The notes: generated from the letters alone by a model not told the origin. A stretch of DNA of 64,000 nt from Desulforhopalus vacuolatus (GCF_016918505.1 NZ_JAFFPZ010000001.1:62001-126000), one strand, 5' to 3'. Shown: positions 1 through 9,886, counted from the first letter of the stretch. A program made the numbers and translations.

Positions 1-648
1 GACATCTGAGGCAACCTCTTTAAAGTGGTCCTCGTCAAAATTACGGTCGTACTGACGAATCTGTGCCAGTCCTTCTGTCACCTCCATCGGAGTCTCGGCA
101 AGGGGCTGCTGTTCTGTCTCTGTCTCTGTCCCCGCGCCAGCGGCTGAACCGAGACCGGCCCCAATGCCGGAACCGATATCCGGGGTAACACTCCCACCGG
201 TGTTCTCCCGGTTCACAGGTTTCTGCTGATTTCCCGAGTTCTGCCCCGGAAACTTCCACTGCCCGCTGCTCTTGGAACTTCCACCGTCCTGAGAACTTTT
301 ATAGCGTCTCCACAGGAACCAGGCACCCCCAGCGAGCAGCAGAGGAAGCAGTAATCCCATCCCCTGCCCGCCCGAACCGAGAAGGGAACCGAAAAGCATT
401 CCGCCGAGGGCTCCTCCCAGCAGGCCGCCCATCAGACCGCGGCTGAAACCGCCACTCTGATTCTGCATGCGGTTATTAGAAGCGGGGGCCTGTTTCTGTG
501 CGGGACGCGTCATCTTAAAGCTCTTGCCGCCCATCTTCGAACGCGCCTCAGCGTATTGAGGAGTAACTGCGGTGACTGTGACTCCCACTACAGTGTAAAC
601 GCAGAGAAGAGACATAATAAGACTCAAAGTAAGGAAAAAACGTTTCAT
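1..648 (-). CDS. Tim44-like domain membrane protein, N-terminal part (runs off left edge)
   Basis: The reading frame is open from an ATG at 646-648 to the window edge, giving 216 residues with no stop. A good AAGGAG site lies about 14 bases upstream of the start. The protein begins with a signal-like or membrane segment (about residues 5-30). A KMGGGKSF-type basic stretch follows, then a glycine-rich GGLLGGALGGMLFGSLLG segment and a second hydrophobic helix ending in WFLWRRY. After a Gly/Ser/Gln-rich linker the sequence reads FDEDHFKEVA, which is typical of the start of the Tim44-like domain in bacterial membrane proteins of this type. The domain itself lies outside the window. Its role in bacteria is poorly known. 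Family assignment rests on overall layout and is moderately sure. Confidence 0.7.
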   Translation of the reverse strand, partial: MKRFFLTLSLIMSLLCVYTVVGVTVTAVTPQYAEARSKMGGKSFKMTRPAQKQAPASNNRMQNQSGGFSRGLMGGLLGGALGGMLFGSLLGSGGQGMGLLLPLLLAGGAWFLWRRYKSSQDGGSSKSSGQWKFPGQNSGNQQKPVNRENTGGSVTPDIGSGIGAGLGSAAGAGTETETEQQPLAETPMEVTEGLAQIRQYDRNFDEDHFKEVASDV

Positions 649-907
649 AATCGTTTTATGCTCCTTTTTTGTTAAGGTTTTGTTGAGTTTCCGGTGCAGT
701 TTTTCATACGGAAAAAAAGGAACCTTGAATTACGGGTAGACTTTCTCCTTTTCAAGGGTGCAAAAAAGTTTCACACACTATAGTCTGTACTGTCAGATTT
801 GCTACACCACAAAGATAATAATATCGATTTCTCCGCGCTGCGACTCTACATTACCCTGCCGCGCCTCCTGCCATTTTCTCCCAACAGATGATTTTTTCAT
901 ATTTGAC

Positions 908-2470
908 ATGACTACTCTTCTTCTCATCGCCCCGCCTCATTTCAAGGCCTGTGAACCTCCCGCCTCCCTCGCCTTTCTCTCTGGTGCACTGCGGGCAGGG
1001 GGCGTGGAATGTGTGACGGCCGATCTCAACCTGGAAGGACAGCTCCGTCTGCTGCAACAGGCGAAGAACCTGTCCCTGGAGGGGAAATGGCAACAACGGG
1101 CGGTAAAAAACTGCAACCGTAACCTCAAGGCACTGCGCATGCCGCGCAGCCGACAACTCTACGGCAACAATGACCGCTATCGCCGTTGTGTCATCGATAT
1201 AAACAAAGTGCTGGAAATGGCGGCAGCCGAAACGGGAGCAAAAGCCAGTCTGGCCGATTTTCAGATTCCCGGCCGTTCTCCGCTCGCTTCCGAAGATCTC
1301 CTGCAGGCAACCAGAGAGCCGCAAAGCAATCCGTGGTTTTCTTTCTTTTCTCATCGTCTGCGCGAACTGCTCTGCGAGAACCGCGCAGACTGGCTGGGGA
1401 TCTCGCTCAATTTCCTCAGCGAGGCACTCACGACCTTTGCCATTATCGGCTGGATGCGGCAGGAATTCCCCGAAGTGAAGCTGGTGGTCGGCGGCGGATT
1501 GGTCACCACCTGGATGAGCCACCCGAACTGGAGCAGCCGGGGGAGTCGTCTGGCCACTCTCGCCTGCTTCATCGCCGGTCCCGGAGAAGAGGCTCTGACC
1601 ACCCTGCTCGGCGGCACACCGATCGCCGATGCGCCTCCGGATTACAGAGAGCTTGCCGGTCCGTATTTTTCACCCGGATTTGTCCTCCCCTGGACCGCCT
1701 CACGCGGCTGCTTCTGGCGGAGATGCACCTTTTGTCCGGAGACCGCCGAGAGGAACACCTTTCTCCTCAGTCCACCCCGGAAAAACATTCTTCAGCTGGA
1801 AAAGCAGTGCGAACGGCACTCTCCGGCCCTGATTCATTTTCTTGATAACGCCATCACCCCCGCAATGATGCGAGAGCTGACAAAATGGCGAATGCCTCCA
1901 TGGTACGGATTTGCCCGTTTTGACGGCCTCCTCACGAACGAGAAGTTCTGTCGTAAACTGGCCGCATCCGGCTGCGTGATGCTCAAGCTGGGACTGGAAT
2001 CCGGAGACCCTGCGGTACTGGCCGCCATGAACAAAGGGACGGCCCTGCCCCTCGTGGAACGGGCGCTGGCCAGCCTGAAGAACGCTGGCATTGCCACCTA
2101 CATCTATCTTCTCTTCGGCACCCCTGCAGAGGAACGCGATGCGGCCCTGCGCACACGGGATTTCGTCGCCGCCCATGCGCAGGAAATCGACTTCCTCAAT
2201 CTCGCCATCTTCAACATGCCGCGACTCTCCGAAGAGGCACGCGGTGGCATTACGACCATGGACTTCAGCGATGACGACCTCTCCATCTATACTGACTTCG
2301 TCCACCCTCTCGACTGGCACCGCAGCAAGATTCGCCGTTTCCTTGACAGTGATTTTCGCCGGACTCCGGAGATAGCAGCTGTTCTGCGCCGTGATCCGCC
2401 CTTTTTTACCTCCAACCACGCAGCCTTTCTCCTCCCAGCCACTATACAGTATGCGGAGCGACAGAGATGA
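908..2470 (+). CDS. B12-binding-type radical SAM protein
   Basis: The open frame extends upstream to 758, but the first 50 residues are not protein-like. ATG 908 begins MTTLLLIAPPHF, the usual start of a cobalamin-binding domain (about residues 1-200), so I choose it (520 aa). The radical SAM core carries three cysteines at 268, 273 and 276 in the form GCFWRRCTFC. This is the Cx4Cx2C spacing seen in some B12-dependent subfamilies rather than the common Cx3Cx2C. The later KLGLESGDPAVLAAMNKG and YLLFGTPAE segments fit the SAM-binding GGE/ES strands. These enzymes cleave S-adenosylmethionine at a 4Fe-4S cluster to start radical chemistry. The substrate cannot be read from sequence. The gene overlaps hrpB by ATGA, so the two are co-translated. 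Confidence 0.8.
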   Translation: MTTLLLIAPPHFKACEPPASLAFLSGALRAGGVECVTADLNLEGQLRLLQQAKNLSLEGKWQQRAVKNCNRNLKALRMPRSRQLYGNNDRYRRCVIDINKVLEMAAAETGAKASLADFQIPGRSPLASEDLLQATREPQSNPWFSFFSHRLRELLCENRADWLGISLNFLSEALTTFAIIGWMRQEFPEVKLVVGGGLVTTWMSHPNWSSRGSRLATLACFIAGPGEEALTTLLGGTPIADAPPDYRELAGPYFSPGFVLPWTASRGCFWRRCTFCPETAERNTFLLSPPRKNILQLEKQCERHSPALIHFLDNAITPAMMRELTKWRMPPWYGFARFDGLLTNEKFCRKLAASGCVMLKLGLESGDPAVLAAMNKGTALPLVERALASLKNAGIATYIYLLFGTPAEERDAALRTRDFVAAHAQEIDFLNLAIFNMPRLSEEARGGITTMDFSDDDLSIYTDFVHPLDWHRSKIRRFLDSDFRRTPEIAAVLRRDPPFFTSNHAAFLLPATIQYAERQR

Positions 2471-4941
2471 ACATGTCGGAACTGCCTGTCAACGCCATCC
2501 TGCCGGAGCTGAGACAGCTCCTTGCGGAGAACCATGCCGTCATCCTCGAAGCAGAGACAGGTGCGGGAAAATCAACCCGCATTCCCCTTGCCCTGCTCAA
2601 TGAGAAGTGGCGGGCGGGCAGGAAGATCATCATGCTTGAGCCGCGTCGTCTCGCCGCCCGCTCGGTAGCCGCCTTCATGGCGCGGCTGCTTGGTGAACAA
2701 CCGGGACAGCGGGTGGGTTGGCAGATCCGCAACGACTATCGGCCGGGGAGTGTCATTGAGGTGGTCACTGAGGGGATTCTTACCCGCCGCCTGCAGAGTG
2801 ACCCCGAATTACAGGATGCGGCACTGATCATCTTTGACGAATTCCACGAACGTTCCATCCACGCCGACCTTGCCCTCGCCCTCTGCCGCGAGGTACAGAC
2901 TGCTCTGCGCCCCGATCTGAAACTGCTGGTGATGTCTGCCACCCTTGAGAGCAAACCGCTCTGTGAGATGCTGGAGACATCAGCCTGTCTGCAGGTGCAG
3001 GGACGCCTTTTTCCGGTAGAAACCCGGCATCTGCCGCGTCCCGTCACGGGGAATATTACGGTGGCAACCGCCCGCGCGGTTCACCGCGCCCTTGATGAAA
3101 AAAACGGCGATATTCTGGTTTTTCTCCCCGGCGTTGGAGAGATTCGCCGCACGCAGGAGATTCTGCAGGCAGAGCTGTCACAGACACTGGTAACGGCTCT
3201 CTATGGCGGTCTCAGCTTCTCCGCTCAACAGCAGGCGCTGGCACCCGCACCTGCTGGACGCAGCAAGGTGGTACTGGCGACCAACATAGCCGAGACCAGT
3301 CTCACCATCGAAGGTGTCGGCTGCGTGGTTGATTCCGGCCTTGTACGCAAGGCTCTCTTTGATCCTGCTACCGGAATGACCCGCCTCGTCACCCGCAGGA
3401 TTTCCAGGAGTTCGGCTGAGCAGCGAAAGGGCCGGGCGGGAAGACTGCGGCCGGGCATCTGCTTCCGCCTGTGGAGTGAAGGGGAAGAAACAGCCATGAA
3501 GGAGCAGGAGGATGAGGAGATTCGCACCACCGACCTCTCCCGCCTGGTCCTTGAACTGGCAGCCTGGGGAGTAACGGAGCGGGATGGCCTGCCATGGCTG
3601 ACGCCGCCACCTGAAGGCAATTTTCGCCAGTCACAGAACGTTCTCACCCGACTCGGTTTTCTCGATGCCCGCGGTATCACACCTCTCGGCCGCAGGGCCG
3701 TTGAACTGGGTGTATCCCCTCCTCTTGCCGCACTGCTGCTGAGGGGCAACTCCACAGACGCCATCTGGCTGACCGCCCTGCTCGGGGAGCGTGACATTTT
3801 CCGGCGGGATTCCGGTGCGGACCTCACACGGCGACTTGAGGCCCTGACAGCTTTTCGCAGGGACAGCCAGCGGGCCACACGCTCCTATCCCCTGTTGCGT
3901 CAGGCAGCGGAGCAGGTGATAAAAAGCGGAAAAACGCTGAAGAGAAAAAGTGCTGACGGGCAGGGGGATAATTCCCCTGCCACCCTGCTGGCCTTTGCCT
4001 GGCCGGAGAGGGTGGCACACAAAAGAGGGGAAACGCGCAATGGCCGCGCCGAGTTTCTCCTCGCCGGAGGTGGAAGCTGCTTTCTGCCGCTGGAAGACCC
4101 TCTCTCCCGTGCCGAATGGCTGGTGGTGGCCGACCTTGATGGCGAACGCAGCGGCGGGCGCATCTATCTCGCCGCAGAATACAGCCGTAAAGAGCTGGAG
4201 ATACAGTTTGCAGGGGAACTGGAGGAGACCATCCTCTGTAACTATCTCCGTGGGAAGCAGCGGCTGGAGGTGGAGAAGGTGCAGAGTTTCGGCAGCATTG
4301 TGCTGGAACAGCGGCGCATCGCCCACCCGGAGTCGAAGCAGATAGAAGCGGCACTGCTTGAGGCGGTACGAGTGGAACGTCTCACCATCCTGCCATGGAC
4401 GAAAAAGCTCAGCCACTGGCTGGATCGCGCCCGCTGGCTGGCCGCCCAGGGAGAAGACTGGCCAGACGTGAGTGAAGAGAATCTGCTCTCCGGGCTCGAC
4501 CACTGGCTGGCACCCTTTCTCGCCGGGCTGACAAGTATTGGCAGGCTGGCAGAGATCAACCTTCGCTGCGCACTGCAGTCCCTCTTTACACCGCAGCAGC
4601 TCAACGACATAAAGCGCGAGGCCCCGACTAACTTCACCACTCCTTCCGGACGTACTCTGCCCATCCTCTATCGCAAAGATCAGGGACCGGTGGTGAGCGT
4701 CAGACTGCAGGAGATGTTTGGCCAGATCGACTCCCCGCATCTTGCATGGAAGCGGATTCCCCTGGTCTTTGAACTGCTCAGCCCGGCCGGACGTCCCATC
4801 CAGACCACCGCCGACCTCGCCGGCTTCTGGGTCACGTCCTATAAAGAGGTTGCCCGGGAAATGCGCGGTCGCTATCCCAGACATCGCTGGCCGGAAGAGC
4901 CATTACAAGAGAAACCGGGCAGGTCTCTGAAGCGCAAATGA
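2467..4941 (+). CDS. hrpB: ATP-dependent helicase HrpB
   Basis: The product is an 824-residue DEAH-box helicase of the usual HrpB length. The Walker A motif GAGKST is at residues 32-37, a DEFH Walker B box is at 124-127, and SATLE (motif III) and QRKGRAGR (motif VI) follow in order. The C-terminal half has the helicase-associated and HrpB-specific regions, ending near RYPRHRWPEEPL, a conserved HrpB tail. HrpB is a putative RNA helicase in E. coli with a poorly defined physiological role. The ATG lies inside the stop of the upstream radical SAM gene (ATGA at 2467-2470). No separate promoter or terminator is evident, so the pair is probably one transcript. Confidence 0.95.
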   Translation: MNMSELPVNAILPELRQLLAENHAVILEAETGAGKSTRIPLALLNEKWRAGRKIIMLEPRRLAARSVAAFMARLLGEQPGQRVGWQIRNDYRPGSVIEVVTEGILTRRLQSDPELQDAALIIFDEFHERSIHADLALALCREVQTALRPDLKLLVMSATLESKPLCEMLETSACLQVQGRLFPVETRHLPRPVTGNITVATARAVHRALDEKNGDILVFLPGVGEIRRTQEILQAELSQTLVTALYGGLSFSAQQQALAPAPAGRSKVVLATNIAETSLTIEGVGCVVDSGLVRKALFDPATGMTRLVTRRISRSSAEQRKGRAGRLRPGICFRLWSEGEETAMKEQEDEEIRTTDLSRLVLELAAWGVTERDGLPWLTPPPEGNFRQSQNVLTRLGFLDARGITPLGRRAVELGVSPPLAALLLRGNSTDAIWLTALLGERDIFRRDSGADLTRRLEALTAFRRDSQRATRSYPLLRQAAEQVIKSGKTLKRKSADGQGDNSPATLLAFAWPERVAHKRGETRNGRAEFLLAGGGSCFLPLEDPLSRAEWLVVADLDGERSGGRIYLAAEYSRKELEIQFAGELEETILCNYLRGKQRLEVEKVQSFGSIVLEQRRIAHPESKQIEAALLEAVRVERLTILPWTKKLSHWLDRARWLAAQGEDWPDVSEENLLSGLDHWLAPFLAGLTSIGRLAEINLRCALQSLFTPQQLNDIKREAPTNFTTPSGRTLPILYRKDQGPVVSVRLQEMFGQIDSPHLAWKRIPLVFELLSPAGRPIQTTADLAGFWVTSYKEVAREMRGRYPRHRWPEEPLQEKPGRSLKRK

Positions 4942-5010
4942 TACCATTTACATTTTGTATTGACCAGAGAGCGCGACTGCGTGGACATCTTTTTTTGTGA
5001 TTACGAATAA
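4939..5010 (-). repeat. Partial inverted copy of family A repeat (right end only)
   Basis: This stretch is the reverse complement of the right end of the family A element seen at 39050-39119: the ATACCATTTACATTTTG end, then the segment containing GCGTGGACATC. It starts at the hrpB stop codon and sits head-to-head with a full copy beginning at 5033, suggesting nested or repeated insertion of the element. Confidence 0.6.
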
Positions 5011-5032
5011 ATAAACAGGATGTAAAGAGAGC

Positions 5033-5484
5033 ATAATACCATTCCTATTAAGTTATACCCCGTTTTGTCTGCTGTTTATCCATTCATGGTTACAAACGAC
5101 AAAAGGAACCACGAATGGACACGAATAAACACGAATTATTACTGAAAAAACCATAAGAGAATGCCCTTGTGGTTGAATTCGGTCTGTTATTTGCTTTGAG
5201 GTAATTGATGTATGAGAGCGTAAAACGCTCACCCCCGACTTGCGGATGACTACCAAAGTTGATTAATAATCCTGGTGAACCGTACGGCTTAACTTCGGAT
5301 ACAAACGTTTTCGTTTAATGCGTGGTCCCTGTTCGTGAAAATTCGTGTCCATTCGTGGTTACAAACTGCAAAAGGAACTACGAATGGACTCGGATAAACA
5401 CGAATTATTACTCATTCGTCATCGCCAAAAAAAGATGTCTACGCAGTTGCGTTCTCCGGTCAATACAAAATGGAAATGGTCTAA
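5033..5484 (+). repeat. Family A miniature repeat, copy 1 (~450 bp)
   Basis: This non-coding element matches 38689-39119 over nearly its whole length in the same orientation. It begins ATAATACCATTCCTATTAAG and ends with AATGGTCTAAT, a decayed form of the inverted end AATGGTATTAT found in the other copy. Inside are two related segments built around TTCGTGTCCATTCGTGGTTAC and its complement, and a small hairpin GAGCGTAAAACGCTC. A further inverted end (AGGAATGGTATA) lies at 5646-5658, so 5033-5658 may mark an older, larger unit. No transposase is encoded. Together with the fragment at 4939-5010 this accounts for most of the 780-bp gap between hrpB and prfB. Confidence 0.7.
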
Positions 5485-5663
5485 TCATGCGAAAAAGGGC
5501 ATTTTTTATAAAAGCGTAACTTCTTAAAGTTTTTCGCTGTTCCGTCTTTTGCTTTTCCCCGTCTCCTTTCTCCTGTCTCCCATCCCCCTGCCTTTGAATT
5601 CGCCAATAGAAAGTGAAAATGGCATTTAGCGAGGTTATAACTTAAGAGGAATGGTATAAGAAA

Positions 5664-5698
5664 AGGGTTCCAACGAAGTACTCCGTTGGAACCCTTTT
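5664..5698. terminator. Bidirectional intrinsic terminator downstream of prfB
   Basis: A perfect 11-12-bp stem, GGGTTCCAACG paired with CGTTGGAACCC, is flanked by A-run and T-run. It lies 26 bases past the prfB stop and can end transcription from the corC-lnt-prfB operon. Confidence 0.8.
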
Positions 5699-5723
5699 TA
5701 TTGTCACTGTGAAGGTCGACGCG

Positions 5724-6840
5724 TCAGCGCTTCATGCTCATCATCAAATAGGCCTTGATGAAGGCGTCGAGATTGCCATCGAGGACCGCATCAATGTTGC
5801 CGGTTTCGTAGTTGGTACGCAGATCCTTGATCATGCGGTAGGGCTGCATGACGTAGGAACGAATCTGACTGCCCCACGAGATACCCATCTTATCCCCGGC
5901 GAGACTTTCGTGCTCTGCTGCCTGTTTCTGCCGCTCCACTTCATAAAGCCGGGAAGCAAGCATCTTCATCGCAGTATCCTTGTTGTGATGCTGGCTGCGC
6001 TCGTTCTGACACTGCACCACAATTCCTGTAGGAATATGGGTAAGACGAATGGCGGAACTGGTTTTATTAACGTGCTGACCGCCCGCGCCGCTGGACCGAT
6101 AAGTATCAACGCGCAGATCCTTGTCATCAATCTCCACGTTGATAGAATCGTCAAGTTCCGGCATTACCATCACCGAGGCGAACGAGGTGTGACGACGGCC
6201 GCTGGAGTCAAACGGAGAAATACGCACCAGACGGTGGATCCCGATCTCCGAGCGGAGGTAACCGTAGGCAAAGCGACCGGTGAACATGACACTCACCGAT
6301 TTAACTCCGGCCTCATCCCCTGCCTGGTAGTCAAGGATACTGGTCTTGCATCCATGACGCTCACCCCAGCGAAGATACATGCGCAGAAGAATATCGGTCC
6401 AGTCTTGAGCCTCCGTACCACCGGCACCGGCATGGATTTCAATAATGGCGTTGGAGCGATCGTGCTCGCCGGAGAACATGCATTCCAGCTCGGCGAGAGC
6501 AAGGCTCTCTTCAATCTCTTCAATCTTGTCGGCAATCTCCTGTTCCAGCTCGACGTCCTTCTCCTCAATAACCATCTCAAGGAAAAGATCAGTATCCTCA
6601 TACTCTTTCCAGCGGGCGTCAAATCCGTTGACAGTGTCCTGAAGCTGTCCCAGTTCCTTCTGAACCTCCTGCGCCACATCCGTTTTTTCCCAAAAACCGG
6701 GGGCGAGAGTCTGCTGTTCAAGCTCTTCAATGCGAAATCTCAGATTAGAGACGTCAAAGATGCTCCTTCAGGCCGAGCAGGCGACCTTTGATATTGTCAA
6801 GTTTCTGTTGCGAAACTGCGGTACCGATTTCAACAGCCAT
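5724..6840 (-). CDS. prfB: Peptide chain release factor 2 (with programmed +1 frameshift)
   Basis: RF2 releases peptides at UGA and UAA codons. The ATG at 6838-6840 opens a 28-codon frame (MAVEIGTAVSQQ...GLKEHL) that ends at an in-frame TGA (6754-6756). Skipping one base continues as DVSNLRFRIEELEQQ into the main 343-codon frame, giving 371 residues, close to the normal RF2 length. The GGQ catalytic motif is present (SSGAGGQHVNK), as is the SPF tripeptide (RISPFDS) that reads UGA/UAA and distinguishes RF2 from RF1 (PxT). The frameshift is the known autoregulatory one, not a mutation. The gene is the last of corC-lnt-prfB, with a 117-bp gap after lnt and a terminator downstream. Confidence 0.97.
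6753..6768 (-). promoter_or_regulatory. prfB programmed +1 frameshift site
   Basis: Reading the minus strand, the site is AAGGAG CAT CTT TGA C. It has an internal Shine-Dalgarno-like AAGGAG three bases before the slippery CTT, then the UGA stop followed by C, a weak termination context. This matches the established RF2 autoregulation signal: low RF2 lets the ribosome slip and make more RF2. Confidence 0.93.
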
Positions 6841-6957
6841 AAGAGTTCTCCTTCTTCATACGGGGAGTAGAGCCAGCCATTGCCGACCGGTCTCCGGTAA
6901 ATCCTGCAGCCGGACACTCTGTCCGACGAACGCGTTGATTTATCATTATTTTACAGA

Positions 6958-8553
6958 TTATACAACCCTTTTGCACACTGCGGAAGCAGCAGACAGCACA
7001 ATCGACACCAGAAAACAAAGTGGGCCGAAAAGCCAGCCGAATAGCACATAGGGAGTACAGCCGCTCATCAGCGGGGCGAGAACCGTCTCCGCCGCAGGCA
7101 CAAAAAGATCACTGCGCTGTTGCACCCGTCCGTCGGGCAGGATCAGCCCGGAGTAGCCGGTATTGGCCGCGCGGACGATGGCACGGCGGGTCTCAACGGC
7201 ACGCATGATGGTCATGGCGAGGCTGTGCTTCGGTGCGCTGCTTCTGCCATACCAGGCGTCATTGGTTATGTTGACCAGCAGATTCGCACCCGCGTTTACC
7301 CACTCGCGACTCAGCTCTGGAAAAACCGATTCATAACAGATTAGCACTCCGGCATGTAGAGACGTATGCGCCCCGGGAACGTCGTCTGTGTGAGCGAGGG
7401 GAATCTCCAGGGGCGTATGGATGGTGCCAGGGGTAAAATTTCCTCCGGACTCCACCAGTGGTGCGAGAAAGGGCAATACCTTCTGCAGAGGTACATATTC
7501 GCCAAAAGGAACCAGGTGAGATTTAAAGTAGAGGGCATCCAGTTGTCCCTGCGGGGTAAGCAACAGAGCGGCATTGTAAAAATTCAGCAGCTTTTTCTGT
7601 CGGTCAATGACCGTAAACCAGGGCACCCCCGTGAGCAACGGGGTCTCACTGGTACGAACAAAGTTGACGAGGTTCTCTGTAAGATCACTGACGCCGGGAT
7701 AGAATGGCATGGCCGTCTCCGGCCAGACGAAAAGATCTGGTTGTTCACTGCCGTGAAGCAGACTGCGGGAGAGCGTCAGGTAGTTGTGAACCGTCTCCTT
7801 TTGAGCCTCGGGACTCCACTTGTCCTTTTGTGAGACGTTCCCCTGGATTATGCCCACCCGTACCTCGCCGGCGGGCTCTCCCGAAGGAAGAAGCGAGGCA
7901 AGTGCATAGAGCATAATGCCCGCGACAAGAAACAGTGACACTGAATGTCCGCATTTTATATAACGGGACAAAAGCAGCCAGACACCCGTATTGATGAAAA
8001 CCAGCATTGCCGTGACGCCGTGGTGTCCGAGCAGTGCTGCCGGCTGAATGAGAAACGGTTCTGAAGCAAGATAGCAACCAAAATCCATCCAGGGAAATCC
8101 TGTAAAAACCCACCCTCGAAGCCAGTCCAGTCCCACCCAGCAGGCAGGCAGAAAGAGGAGCAGGAGGACAGCGGGAAACCGGGAGGCGACCTGGCGTACT
8201 GCAAGGCAGAAGAAGGCGGGATAAAGAGCCATATAAACAGAAAGGAGCAACAGAGCAAGCACCGAAACGGGCAGCGGCAGGCCACCATACTGGCTGATGA
8301 CATTGACAATCCAGTGAAGCAGAAAAACAAAGAGCACCACCCCGAAGGCGAGCCCCGCGAGGAACACGTTCTTTACCGACAGCGGTTGAAAAGCCGCCTG
8401 CTCAAGAAAAAAAAAGAGCGGAACAAGAGCAAAAAAAGAGAGAGGCCAGAAACCGACATCACCTGGGGCTGCAAGCCAGAGCAGAAGGGTGGAGAGCAGC
8501 GGGAGGAGAGAGATCCCGCAGCCCGGTCGACGTTCCTCATTCCACACCATCAT
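6958..8553 (-). CDS. lnt: Apolipoprotein N-acyltransferase
   Basis: Lnt adds the third acyl chain to the N-terminal cysteine of outer-membrane lipoproteins at the periplasmic face of the inner membrane. The 531-residue product has the expected N-terminal set of hydrophobic helices (about residues 10-235) followed by a nitrilase-like domain. The catalytic triad is visible: Glu279 in VWPETAMPF, Lys344 in YFKSHLVPFGEY and Cys406 in LICYESVFPE. The start overlaps the corC stop (ATGA, 8550-8553), an arrangement also seen for ybeX-lnt in E. coli. A second ATG directly follows the first. Presence of Lnt supports a diderm organism. Confidence 0.95.
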   Translation of the reverse strand: MMVWNEERRPGCGISLLPLLSTLLLWLAAPGDVGFWPLSFFALVPLFFFLEQAAFQPLSVKNVFLAGLAFGVVLFVFLLHWIVNVISQYGGLPLPVSVLALLLLSVYMALYPAFFCLAVRQVASRFPAVLLLLFLPACWVGLDWLRGWVFTGFPWMDFGCYLASEPFLIQPAALLGHHGVTAMLVFINTGVWLLLSRYIKCGHSVSLFLVAGIMLYALASLLPSGEPAGEVRVGIIQGNVSQKDKWSPEAQKETVHNYLTLSRSLLHGSEQPDLFVWPETAMPFYPGVSDLTENLVNFVRTSETPLLTGVPWFTVIDRQKKLLNFYNAALLLTPQGQLDALYFKSHLVPFGEYVPLQKVLPFLAPLVESGGNFTPGTIHTPLEIPLAHTDDVPGAHTSLHAGVLICYESVFPELSREWVNAGANLLVNITNDAWYGRSSAPKHSLAMTIMRAVETRRAIVRAANTGYSGLILPDGRVQQRSDLFVPAAETVLAPLMSGCTPYVLFGWLFGPLCFLVSIVLSAASAVCKRVV

Positions 8554-9512
8554 GACTGTTGCTCCGGCTGATACAGATTTGGATCAACCCTCGAAACACG
8601 GATTCGTTCAATATGGCGCATAGAGGCCTTTTCCACCCGCAGTTTCAAGCCGGAGACCTCCACCTCGTCATTTTTCTCCGCAAGGCGACCGAGCGTCTGC
8701 ACGACCAGTCCACCAATAGATTCATAGGGCCCCTCAGGAAAATCCACGTTGAAATACTCTTCAATTTTCTCCACGTCCACCCAGCCGTGGACACGGACAC
8801 AGCCGTCTGTGAGAACCTCAAACGTAACCTCTTCGTCAGTGACATCGTCATACTCATCATCAATCTCACCGACAATTTCTTCGAGGATATCCTCCATGGT
8901 CACAAGACCGCGCACTGAACCAAACTCGTCGGAAACAATGCTGATATGCAATTTTGTCCGCTGAAATTCACGCAGGATCTCGACAATAGGCCGCTCTTCC
9001 GCGCAGATGTTCACCGGCCGGAGAAACTCCTCGAGATTTGACTCTTTCTCTTCAAGTCCGGCACAGAGACGCAACAGATCCTTGACGTGGATGATGCCAA
9101 TCATGTTGTCAATATTCTCGCGGTACACCGGAATGCGGGTAAACCCGCTGTCAATGGCCAGGGTAATCAGATCAGAAACAGGGGAGGATATCTCACAGGC
9201 AACAATCTCTGCAGCGGGAGTCATCACCTCGGAGGCGGTAGTGTCGTGGAATTCAAGGAGGGAATTAATCATTTTCTCCTCAAGTGAGGAGATGAGCCCA
9301 TGCTCCTCTCCCTCCTCAAGAATATCCTGAATTTCCTGATCAAGATCTTCCCTCATCCCCTTTTTACGAAAAAGGATGAAGTTTAGAATTCTCTGAAGCA
9401 GGCTCAAGGAAAAGGATTTCGTACAGATCTCCTTCTCCTCAGGTTCAGAGGGGTCACTATCTTCGGTTTTATCAGAGGGGGCTGCATCATCCATAGGTAT
9501 AGAATTTTCCAA
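8550..9512 (-). CDS. corC: CorC/HlyC-type CBS-domain protein
   Basis: The 320-residue soluble protein has an acidic N-terminal extension (about residues 1-35), then a basic segment (FRKKGMREDLDQEI). Two CBS domains follow (about 95-225; typical phrases SEVMTPAAEIV, TRIPVYREN, GLVTMEDILEEIVGEIDDE). It ends with a C-terminal transporter-associated CorC_HlyC domain (DGCVRVHGWVDVEKI, GPYESIGGLVVQTLG). Members are linked to magnesium and cobalt efflux and to membrane upkeep. It lacks the N-terminal DUF21 membrane domain of larger homologues, like YbeX. It is the first gene of the corC-lnt-prfB operon and overlaps lnt. Confidence 0.92.
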   Translation of the reverse strand: MENSIPMDDAAPSDKTEDSDPSEPEEKEICTKSFSLSLLQRILNFILFRKKGMREDLDQEIQDILEEGEEHGLISSLEEKMINSLLEFHDTTASEVMTPAAEIVACEISSPVSDLITLAIDSGFTRIPVYRENIDNMIGIIHVKDLLRLCAGLEEKESNLEEFLRPVNICAEERPIVEILREFQRTKLHISIVSDEFGSVRGLVTMEDILEEIVGEIDDEYDDVTDEEVTFEVLTDGCVRVHGWVDVEKIEEYFNVDFPEGPYESIGGLVVQTLGRLAEKNDEVEVSGLKLRVEKASMRHIERIRVSRVDPNLYQPEQQS

Positions 9513-9670
9513 AGAAAACAGGGTTTAAAAAGGTAGCAGGAAAGGACATTTAATTCTCCGACACACCAGCAATTCACGGCCAAAAAAATTTTACCCTTCA
9601 AAAAAAACAGAGGGTTTTTTCATTCTTACATATTATCACCTTCAGGAATTTTCATCCGGCAGAGAATTGT

Positions 9671-9771
9671 AGTGCATGGCAGCTGAGTTGAGCTAACATA
9701 TACTGCTAACTTACTAATATATCGATAATTAGAAATTAAAAAGAGTATCGCTTCACCAGCCAGGGACTATA
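9671..9771 (+). repeat. Family C repeat, copy 1 (~100 bp)
   Basis: This AT-rich non-coding segment is present as its reverse complement at 58672-58773, with roughly nine of ten bases matching by eye. Shared landmarks are CAGCTGAGTTGAGC, ACTGCTAACTTAC and TATCGCTTCACCAGCCAGGG. It occupies the middle of the 374-bp gap between asnB and corC; nothing else recognisable lies there. Confidence 0.75.
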
Positions 9772-9886
9772 GCTCATACTCTGCCAGACTCAAAAGAAAG
9801 ACATCATTGTTATGAAGTGGATCAGCCAACGACTGCTTATCCAAATTTTTCTGTAATTTATCCCCAGATCGCTACACACAGCTGCC

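Noticed and set aside
5033-5658. Family A repeats as decayed protein-coding insertion sequences
   Set aside because: Frames are interrupted in all copies, translations are inconsistent between copies, and the complementary internal blocks fit a non-coding element better.
5709-6791. 360-codon plus-strand ORF opposite prfB
   Set aside because: Antisense shadow of a confirmed gene; composition of the translation is not protein-like and there is no ribosome site.
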